Below are positions 1 through 4,582 of a DNA stretch of 5,406 bases, piece after piece (position 1 is the stretch's first letter; every line of letters starts with the position of its first letter). The notes beneath the pieces were generated by a model, which had not been told where the DNA came from, ran no database searches, and saw nothing but the letters and a program-made list of their open reading frames with translations. The position numbers were made by a program, and so were the translations under genes. This DNA is from Eubacterium sp. (GTDB lineage Bacteria > Bacillota > Clostridia > Oscillospirales > Acutalibacteraceae), in the NCBI GenBank assembly GCA_024696725.1, contig JAILGO010000054.1:1-5406 (forward strand), written 5' to 3'.

Positions 1-342
1 GTCCCGCCTCAAAGAGCTGCGGCGCGTCGAGAACGGAAAGTCCGTCGGCTTCACTTTTACACCGTTCGGCTATTGCGGGGTGCATAATTGCGTTAAGCCT
101 GTCCGTTCTCTCGCGGTCTGAAAACGCCCTTTCGGCAAGCAGCGCGCGGTTAAGAACTCCGTCGGTTACGATATCTTCGCCGAATTCCTTTTGAAGCTCC
201 GCGAGAAGCGGCGAATTATCGGCTGTAAGCTCCCGCGAGATTTTATCGCTGTCGATAAGGCGGAAGCCGAGCGCGCTCAGCGCCTCTCCGACGTATCCCT
301 TGCCCGCGCCCGTCGGACCCGTCAGCCCGATAACGAACGGCT
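1..342 (-). other. coaE-like: CoaE (dephospho-CoA kinase) domain portion of the fusion, truncated by window edge
   Basis: About 114 residues align in order with the N-terminal half of CoaE: P-loop, the IDxD segment that follows it, the GEDI...G.LNR segment, the FSD...L..IMHP segment and the DAPxLFE strand. The P-loop reads GPTGAGKGY, so the Ser/Thr that normally follows the Walker A lysine is Gly, and the next residue is Tyr. The lysine (349) is kept. The C-terminal lid and remaining core lie outside the window, so the activity of this domain cannot be judged. Confidence 0.87.
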
Positions 343-1345
343 TTTCAAGGTCGATAATTCTGAACGCGGCGGCGCGGACGATTCTGTTATAAACCGCCAT
401 ACCGACGCCGCTTGTTTCGGGCGCTCTCGCATAAACCTTTTCGGCTCCCGTTTCGTCAAGCCTTCTGAGCGCGTCGAAAAGCTCCCTCGCCTGACTCAGG
501 CCGTCGTCCTCTTTTCCGTAGGTTATATGGGGAACGCTTATTTCGTCCCCTTCAAAGCAGAGTGCGAAGCCGTTCCTCATTTTTACAAGCTGCTCAAAGC
601 GCCCGACGCTTCCTTTTACGAGGGTAACGCTGACGCGGGGAGAATAGTGCTTATATTTCATACCCGGGGAAGCCGCCGTTTCGTTTTCTCCGAGCGCGTT
701 CAGCACCGCGGGCGAAAGCTCAACGGGACCGATGACCGCTTCAAGCATTTCCTTTGTAACTGCACCGGGACGGAGAATTACGGGCGTATCGGACACAAGG
801 GTTACAACCGTGCTTTCAACGCCGAATTCGCAGTCGCCGCCGTCGAGTATCGCGTCGATTTTTCCCGTCATATCGTCGATTACGTGCTGCGCCTTCGTCG
901 GCGACGGAAGTCCGCTCGTGTTAGCCGACGGGGCGGCTATCGGACAGCCGCTCGCCTTTATTACGGCGCGCGCGACCTCGTTTTGAGGCATTCTTACGGC
1001 TACGGTATCAAGACCGCCGCTCGTTATATCGGGAACGAGCGCCGATTTTTTAAGGATAACCGTAAGCGGCGCGGGAAAGAACGCGTCTATAAGCGCCTGC
1101 GCCTTCGGCGTTACCTCTTTAACGAGCGGGATTATATCCTTCTCCTCGGCAACATGGACGATGAGCGGATTATCGCCGGGTCTGCCCTTGGCGGTGTAAA
1201 TGCTTTTTACCGCTTCGCCGTCGAGCGCGTTCGCTCCGAGACCGTAAACCGTTTCCGTAGGGAACGCTACAAGTCCGCCGTTTTTAAGGATTTCCCCTGC
1301 CGTTTTTATATCCTCTTTGGATGTTGTTAAAACTTTTGTGTTCAT
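1..1345 (-). CDS. Fused Sua5-type L-threonylcarbamoyladenylate synthase / dephospho-CoA kinase (3' end outside window)
   Basis: The reverse strand is open from the ATG at 1345 to base 1 (448 complete codons, no stop). Residues 1-205 are a YrdC domain: FPTETVYGLGAN (28-39), AKGRPGDNPL with the KxR motif (52-61), APSANTSG (138-145), ESTVV (177-181) and LRPGA (191-195). It makes threonylcarbamoyl-AMP from Thr, bicarbonate and ATP for tRNA t6A modification. The Sua5 linker SPGMKYKHYSP (226-236) and Sua5 domain (to about 333) follow. From about 335 the protein becomes CoaE, which phosphorylates dephospho-CoA to CoA: P-loop GLTGPTGAGKG (340-350), LIDSDKIS (363-370), EFGEDI (387-392), MHPAI (421-425) and LDAPQLFEAG (439-448). 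About 80-90 CoaE residues should lie beyond the edge. Between the domains there is no in-frame ATG, GTG or TTG after Met316, so one polypeptide is expected. The start follows the prfA stop by 1 nt. Domain identities are strong; bifunctionality is inferred. Confidence 0.92.
   Translation of the reverse strand, partial: MNTKVLTTSKEDIKTAGEILKNGGLVAFPTETVYGLGANALDGEAVKSIYTAKGRPGDNPLIVHVAEEKDIIPLVKEVTPKAQALIDAFFPAPLTVILKKSALVPDITSGGLDTVAVRMPQNEVARAVIKASGCPIAAPSANTSGLPSPTKAQHVIDDMTGKIDAILDGGDCEFGVESTVVTLVSDTPVILRPGAVTKEMLEAVIGPVELSPAVLNALGENETAASPGMKYKHYSPRVSVTLVKGSVGRFEQLVKMRNGFALCFEGDEISVPHITYGKEDDGLSQARELFDALRRLDETGAEKVYARAPETSGVGMAVYNRIVRAAAFRIIDLEKPFVIGLTGPTGAGKGYVGEALSALGFRLIDSDKISRELTADNSPLLAELQKEFGEDIVTDGVLNRALLAERAFSDRERTDRLNAIMHPAIAERCKSEADGLSVLDAPQLFEAG
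343..1345 (-). other. tsaC/sua5-like: Sua5/YrdC domain portion of the fusion
   Basis: This portion is about 334 residues, close to the full length of a stand-alone Sua5/YwlC, so the whole enzyme appears to be present. It ends with the usual Sua5 C-terminal sequence GVGMAVYNRIVRAAAF (313-328). The YrdC catalytic motifs are all recognisable. TsaC/Sua5 supplies TC-AMP to the TsaBDE complex in the cytoplasm; those partner genes are not in this window. Confidence 0.88.
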
Positions 1346-1346
1346 T

Positions 1347-2420
1347 TTATTCCTGAGACGCCTTGAGCTTTTCCGCAGTATCGGCGGTAATAAGCGCGTC
1401 GATAAGCTCGTCGAGGTCGCCGTTTAAAATCTGTTCAAGCTTATAGAGCGTAAGGTTAATTCTGTGGTCGGAGACTCTTCCCTGAGGATAGTTATAGGTT
1501 CTGATTCTCTCGCTTCTGTCGCCCGTTCCGACCTGCGCCTTGCGCTCGCCCGCGATTTCCGCATCGTGCTTTGCCTTTTCGGCGTCGTAAAGTCTTGCGC
1601 GAAGTACCTTAAGCGCCTTGTCCTTATTTTTATGCTGGCTTCTCTCGTCCTGACATTCAACGACCGTACCCGTTGGGATATGGGTTATACGGATTGCGGA
1701 CGAGGTTTTATTAATATGCTGACCGCCTGCGCCGCTCGAGCGGAAGGTGTCAATCTGTAAATCCTTCTCGTTGAGCTCAAAGTCAACCTCCTCAGCCTCG
1801 GGAAGAACGGCGACGGTAGTAGTCGAGGTGTGAATTCTGCCCTGGCTTTCGGTTTCGGGTACGCGCTGAACGCGGTGAACGCCGCTTTCAAACTTAAAGC
1901 GCGAATAAGCGCCGTCGCCCTCAACGGAAAACGAGATTTCCTTATATCCGCCGAGTCCCGTTTCATTAGCGGAAAGCACCTCGGTCTTAAAACCCTTAGC
2001 CTCGGCGTACATACTGTACATCCTGAAAAGAACTCCCGCAAACAGCGCGCTTTCCTCTCCGCCCGCGCCGCCGCGAATTTCAATAATTACGTTTTTATCG
2101 TCGTTAGGGTCGCGTGGAAGAAGAAGAACCTTAAGCTCCTCGGATAATCTTTCCATATCCTCCTTGCTCTGCTCAAACTCCTCCTTAACCATAGCGGAAA
2201 AATCCTCGTCAAGCGAACTGTCGCCGAGCATTTCGCGGCTTTCCTCGTTGGTTGCTTTAGCGGTTTTATATTCCCTGAACTTTTCCACAACGGGCGTAAG
2301 ATGCTTAATCTCGCGCATAAGCTTAGTGTATTCAGCCATATCGGCTATAACCTCGGGCTTACACACAAGCTCGTTGAGCTCTTCAAATCTCTTTTCAACC
2401 TCAATAAGTTTATCGAACAT
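1347..2420 (-). CDS. prfA: Peptide chain release factor 1 (RF1)
   Basis: The 357-residue protein has the usual RF1 length. RF1 recognises UAA and UAG in the ribosomal A site and triggers peptidyl-tRNA hydrolysis. Residues 1-100 are the helical N-terminal domain. RGGAGGEE (116-123) opens the core. The codon-recognition tripeptide is PET (188-190) within [14 protein letters not shown]; a PxT tripeptide here marks RF1, whereas RF2 has SPF. The catalytic GGQ is at 232-234 in [22 protein letters not shown] (256-266) and [11 protein letters not shown] (300-310) are standard. The start is fixed by AGAGGA 6 nt upstream. It lies 3 nt after the DUF951 gene and 1 nt before the Sua5-CoaE gene. The GGQ methyltransferase gene prmC, often next to prfA, is not adjacent here. 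Identification is secure. Confidence 0.98.
   Translation of the reverse strand: MFDKLIEVEKRFEELNELVCKPEVIADMAEYTKLMREIKHLTPVVEKFREYKTAKATNEESREMLGDSSLDEDFSAMVKEEFEQSKEDMERLSEELKVLLLPRDPNDDKNVIIEIRGGAGGEESALFAGVLFRMYSMYAEAKGFKTEVLSANETGLGGYKEISFSVEGDGAYSRFKFESGVHRVQRVPETESQGRIHTSTTTVAVLPEAEEVDFELNEKDLQIDTFRSSGAGGQHINKTSSAIRITHIPTGTVVECQDERSQHKNKDKALKVLRARLYDAEKAKHDAEIAGERKAQVGTGDRSERIRTYNYPQGRVSDHRINLTLYKLEQILNGDLDELIDALITADTAEKLKASQE
1351..1354 (-). promoter_or_regulatory. Ribosome binding site of the Sua5-CoaE gene, inside prfA
   Basis: AGGA on the minus strand lies 5 nt before the ATG at 1345 and is formed by the Gln-Glu codons that end prfA. With a stop-to-start gap of 1 nt this supports translational coupling. 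It also supports choosing this start, which gives the normal Sua5 N-terminus. Confidence 0.6.
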
Positions 2421-2423
2421 AGT

Positions 2424-2609
2424 TTATCCTCTGTTTTCCTTTATGCTTTTAATGTTTTTTTCAACCTTTACGCGCGGTACCATTACCTCTCTGTTACAGG
2501 CGGTGCATTTTATCTTAAAATCCGCGCCGATTCTCAAGACCTCAAATTCCCTGTTTCCGCACGGGTGAGGCTTTTTCATTACAAGAATATCGCCGACGTT
2601 AACGTTCAT
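2424..2609 (-). CDS. DUF951 family small protein
   Basis: This 61-residue protein matches the DUF951 pattern as I know it: a short N-terminal strand, then MKKPHPCGNREFEVLRIG (11-28), IKCTACNREVMVPR (33-46) and a basic tail VEKNIKSIKENR. The single Cys17 in PHPCG and the CxxC pair Cys35/Cys38 give three conserved cysteines, which could bind a metal; that is inference. The family is small, widespread in Firmicutes (B. subtilis YyzM belongs to it) and has no established function that I know of. The start is supported by AAGGAG 8 nt upstream and by the promoter just beyond. It is the first gene of the operon with prfA and Sua5-CoaE. In other Firmicutes the gene often sits close to the replication origin. 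Confidence 0.9.
   Translation of the reverse strand: MNVNVGDILVMKKPHPCGNREFEVLRIGADFKIKCTACNREVMVPRVKVEKNIKSIKENRG
2427..2432 (-). promoter_or_regulatory. Ribosome binding site of prfA, inside the DUF951 gene end
   Basis: AGAGGA on the minus strand is formed by the last two sense codons (Arg-Gly) of the upstream gene and sits 6 nt before the prfA ATG. It decides the prfA start and implies that ribosomes leaving the upstream gene can pass directly to prfA. Confidence 0.8.
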
Positions 2610-2617
2610 TTAGACTA

Positions 2618-2623
2618 CTCCTT
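2618..2623 (-). promoter_or_regulatory. Strong ribosome binding site of the DUF951 gene
   Basis: AAGGAG on the minus strand is 8 nt upstream of the ATG at 2609, an ideal Shine-Dalgarno site for a Gram-positive genome. Confidence 0.85.
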
Positions 2624-2638
2624 ATAATTATTCATAAT

Positions 2639-2667
2639 ATTATATCACTATATAAAATTATTATCAA
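2639..2667 (-). promoter_or_regulatory. Sigma-A-type promoter of the DUF951-prfA-Sua5/CoaE operon
   Basis: On the minus strand the -35 element is TTGATA (2667-2662) and the -10 element TATAAT (2644-2639), separated by exactly 17 nt. An extended -10 TG dinucleotide sits one base before the -10. Transcription would start near 2632, leaving a leader of only about 23 nt that holds the ribosome binding site. That short leader leaves no room for a riboswitch or attenuator. Confidence 0.85.
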
Positions 2668-2689
2668 CATAAAGAGGTAAAATCTTACA

Positions 2690-2695
2690 TATAAT
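2690..2695 (+). promoter_or_regulatory. Probable -10 element for the S1-domain gene
   Basis: TATAAT on the plus strand would place the start of transcription near 2702, about 22 nt before the ATG. No good -35 is present at 16-18 nt; the best partial match is TCAACA (2664-2669) with a 20-nt spacer. The promoter is therefore weaker or helped by another factor. Its -35 zone overlaps the -35 of the divergent operon promoter. Confidence 0.5.
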
Positions 2696-2709
2696 TTAAT
2701 AAAATAAAC

Positions 2710-2715
2710 AGAGGA
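2710..2715 (+). promoter_or_regulatory. Ribosome binding site of the S1-domain gene
   Basis: AGAGGA lies 8 nt before the ATG at 2724 and fixes that start. Confidence 0.8.
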
Positions 2716-2723
2716 CGGATATT

Positions 2724-3632
2724 ATGAACTACACTCCCGAGGGCGTTAACCGCTCTCTTTTAAAGAAGTTTTATTCTGTCGGCGCAATAAAGGCGGCTGT
2801 CGAGAGCCGCGAAATTTTTGAGGGCAGGGTTACGCTCTGCGACAGCGCGCACAACCTGTGGGTCGACCTCGGCGGCTTCAGGGGAATTATCCCGAGGAGC
2901 GAGGGCGCGCTCGGTATTCTTGAGGGCGAAACCCGCGATATTGCGCTGATTTCAAAGGTGAACAGAACGGTCTGCTTCAGGATAATGGGTCTCCACAGAG
3001 GAAGCGACGGGGAGCTTCTTCCCGTGCTGTCGCGCCGCAACGTTCAGCTAAGCTGTAAATCCGAATATATAGATAAGCTCCGCGCGGGAGATATTATCAC
3101 GGCAAGGGTAACGAGGCTCGAGGGCTTCGGAGCTTTTATTGATATAGGCTGCGGCCTGAACAGTCTTATACCGATAGATATGCTTTCCGTTTCACGGATT
3201 TCACACCCGCGCGACAGGCTGAGTGATTTTCAGATTATCCGCGCCGTGCTGAAAAAGCGCGAGCCCGAAAAGCTTACGTTTTCCGTTAAAGAGCTACTCG
3301 GCACCTGGGAAGAAAACGTCTCGCTGTTTGAGTGCGGCGAGACGGTTACGGGCATAGTAAGAGGTATTGAGCCTTACGGCGTTTTTGTTGAGCTGACTCC
3401 GAATCTCGCAGGACTTGCGGAATACACCGACGGCGTTAAAAACGGTCAACCCGTTTCGGTTTTTATCAAATCTTTTTCTCCCGCGAGGCTCAAGGTTAAG
3501 CTTTCAATCGTCGAAGCCTTCGGCAAGGCGTCCGGACCGCAGGAGCTTCGCTATTTTATAAGCGGCGGACATATCGACGAATGGCGCTACTCGCCGCCCG
3601 GGAGCGACAAGCAGATATACACAAAATTTTAA
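2724..3632 (+). CDS. Three-S1-domain RNA-binding protein
   Basis: The 302-residue protein has three S1-type OB folds and no visible catalytic domain. Domain 1 is at about 30-110 (EGRVTLCD, WVDLGGFRGIIPRSEGALG), a divergent copy. Domain 2 is at about 120-190 (AGDIITARVTRLEGFGAFID, LIPIDMLS, ISHPRDRL) and is the most canonical. Domain 3 is at about 204-265 (GETVTGIVRGIEPYGVFVEL, GLAEY). A tail follows, YFISGGHIDEWRYSP (278-291) ending in SDKQIYTKF, which I recall as conserved in clostridial relatives. There are no signal or membrane segments, so it should be cytoplasmic. It is much shorter than E. coli ribosomal protein S1 (557 residues, six domains), and such proteins are sometimes labelled S1. 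A role in binding mRNA or ribosomes is inference. It is transcribed alone, divergently from the prfA operon. Confidence 0.88.
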   Translation: MNYTPEGVNRSLLKKFYSVGAIKAAVESREIFEGRVTLCDSAHNLWVDLGGFRGIIPRSEGALGILEGETRDIALISKVNRTVCFRIMGLHRGSDGELLPVLSRRNVQLSCKSEYIDKLRAGDIITARVTRLEGFGAFIDIGCGLNSLIPIDMLSVSRISHPRDRLSDFQIIRAVLKKREPEKLTFSVKELLGTWEENVSLFECGETVTGIVRGIEPYGVFVELTPNLAGLAEYTDGVKNGQPVSVFIKSFSPARLKVKLSIVEAFGKASGPQELRYFISGGHIDEWRYSPPGSDKQIYTKF

Positions 3633-3655
3633 GAGAGCCTCGCGGCTCTCTTTTT
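3632..3655 (+). terminator. Intrinsic terminator between the convergent S1 and PHP genes
   Basis: The stem AGAGAGCC (3632-3639) pairs perfectly with GGCTCTCT (3644-3651) around a TCGC loop, followed by more T residues. The stem begins on the last base of the S1-gene stop codon, and the T run touches the PHP stop codon at 3654-3656. On the minus strand the hairpin is followed by TTAAAATTTT, so it may also stop PHP transcription, less efficiently. Confidence 0.85.
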
Positions 3656-4493
3656 ATGCTCTCTCTTTCAGTTTTTCATAAAACTCAAACGGAACGAAAA
3701 GCTCTCCCCTTCCCGTGCCAAGCTCTATATCGGGCTTCGCTATACCGTGGAAGTCCGAGCCGCCGCTCTGAAGCAGTCCGAAGCGCTCCGCAAGCTCCTC
3801 CGCTTGCTTCGTTTCCGCTTCGGTGAAGGTTGAATAGCGTGTTTCCGTCGCGTCAAGTCCGCGTTTCTTCGCTTCGGGCAGGAATTCAAGCAAACCGTCG
3901 TAGCTCAGATTCAGAAACGGGTGGGCGATAACTGCAACGCCGCCGTAGTTCTTAATAAACTCAACCGTTGCAAACGCGCTGATTCTTTTAGGCGGAACGT
4001 ATAAGCCGTTGCTCTCCTTAAGATAGGTATTAAACGCCTCGTCAACGCTGTTGACGTAGCCTTTTTCCGTCATTACCCTCGCAACGTGGGCGCGGTTAAA
4101 CTCGTCGGCGTCGGTTATAGCGGCTACTTCTTCATAGCGTATATCGAAGCCCTCGTTCTGAAGCGCCTCTATCAGCCTTAAATTGCTGTTTTTCTTCGCT
4201 ATGTTTGTAAGCTCTACGAAGTCCTCTATCTCCTTCCACGATTCCCTTGGGAAAAACAGACCTACGATATGAAGCTCGGTTCCGTTATAGTCGGTTGAAA
4301 ACTCACAGCCTGCAACGGTAATAACGCCGCTTCGCGCTCCCGCCTCCGTAAACTCGGCGAGTCCCTTCGCGGTATTATGGTCGGTCAGGGCAACCGCCGA
4401 AACGCCTGCCTTTTCGGCAAGCTTTACAATTTCCGACGGAGCAAAGGAGCCGTCGGAGCAATATGAATGCGTATGTAAGTCACAGCGTTTCAT
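3654..4493 (-). CDS. PHP-domain metal-dependent phosphoesterase (TrpH/YciV type)
   Basis: The 279-residue protein carries the full set of PHP metal-ligand motifs: DLHTHS (5-10), Asp14, LTDHN (36-40), GCEFS with Glu64 (62-66), ELHIVG with His75 (74-79), NRAHVAR with His136 (133-139), IAHPF with His191 (189-193) and GGSDFHG with Asp247 and His249 (244-250). The insertion NRAHVARVMTEKGYV followed by LYVPPK is typical of the COG0613 group. Characterised members are E. coli YciV/RNase AM and Chromobacterium Cv1693, which act on nucleoside 3',5'-bisphosphates or RNA 5' ends. A role in pAp or short-RNA turnover is therefore plausible, but the substrate is inferred. It has no signal peptide and is likely cytoplasmic. 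The ATG is supported by AAGGGG 8 nt upstream. It has its own promoter behind the serS terminator and converges on the S1 gene. Confidence 0.92.
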   Translation of the reverse strand: MKRCDLHTHSYCSDGSFAPSEIVKLAEKAGVSAVALTDHNTAKGLAEFTEAGARSGVITVAGCEFSTDYNGTELHIVGLFFPRESWKEIEDFVELTNIAKKNSNLRLIEALQNEGFDIRYEEVAAITDADEFNRAHVARVMTEKGYVNSVDEAFNTYLKESNGLYVPPKRISAFATVEFIKNYGGVAVIAHPFLNLSYDGLLEFLPEAKKRGLDATETRYSTFTEAETKQAEELAERFGLLQSGGSDFHGIAKPDIELGTGRGELFVPFEFYEKLKERA

Positions 4494-4501
4494 AGCGTTA
4501 T

Positions 4502-4507
4502 CCCCTT
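4502..4507 (-). promoter_or_regulatory. Ribosome binding site of the PHP gene
   Basis: AAGGGG on the minus strand, 8 nt before the ATG at 4493, is an acceptable Shine-Dalgarno match and supports that start. Confidence 0.65.
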
Positions 4508-4516
4508 ATCCCCGTT

Positions 4517-4525
4517 ATTATAGCA
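4517..4525 (-). promoter_or_regulatory. Extended -10 promoter of the PHP gene
   Basis: The minus strand reads TGCTATAAT, a perfect extended -10 element. At 17-nt spacing the -35 position reads TCGCTT, which is a poor match, so this looks like an extended -10 promoter. The predicted start near 4510 gives a leader of about 17 nt. It lies just downstream of the serS terminator, which separates the PHP gene from serS. Confidence 0.65.
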
Positions 4526-4546
4526 CATACGCCAAAAAAAAGCGAG

Positions 4547-4573
4547 AAAAAATCCCCGGAGATTTCCCCGGGG
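4547..4573 (-). terminator. Intrinsic terminator of serS
   Basis: On the minus strand CCCCGGGG (4573-4566) pairs with CTCCGGGG (4561-4554) around the loop AAAT, with one G-U pair in an 8-bp, GC-rich stem. One A and six T residues (4552-4547) follow. It starts 9 nt after the serS stop codon. A second run of eight T residues (4541-4534) lies a little further downstream. Confidence 0.92.
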
Positions 4574-4582
4574 TTGATTTTT

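Noticed and set aside
191..1330. 379-residue plus-strand open frame
   Set aside because: It is Arg-rich, low in recognisable motifs and exactly antisense to a protein with complete Sua5 and CoaE motifs; no ribosome binding site precedes it.
1464..2147. Several plus-strand open frames opposite prfA
   Set aside because: They are antisense shadows of a clear prfA gene without ribosome binding sites or recognisable motifs.
2164..2627. Overlapping plus-strand open frames across the prfA start and DUF951
   Set aside because: They contradict well-supported minus-strand genes with good ribosome binding sites and show no family motifs; their hydrophobic look comes from the antisense of charged codons.
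2634..2643. Perfect palindrome ATAATATTAT near the operon -10, considered as an operator
   Set aside because: It is a pure A/T palindrome in very AT-rich DNA, likely by chance, and partly formed by the -10 element itself.
2610..2723. Riboswitch or T-box in the divergent intergenic region
   Set aside because: Both predicted leaders are only about 22 nt, and the region has no GC-bearing stems.
3581..3826. 81-codon plus-strand frame spanning the S1-gene terminator
   Set aside because: It crosses a strong terminator, overlaps two real genes and has no ribosome binding site.
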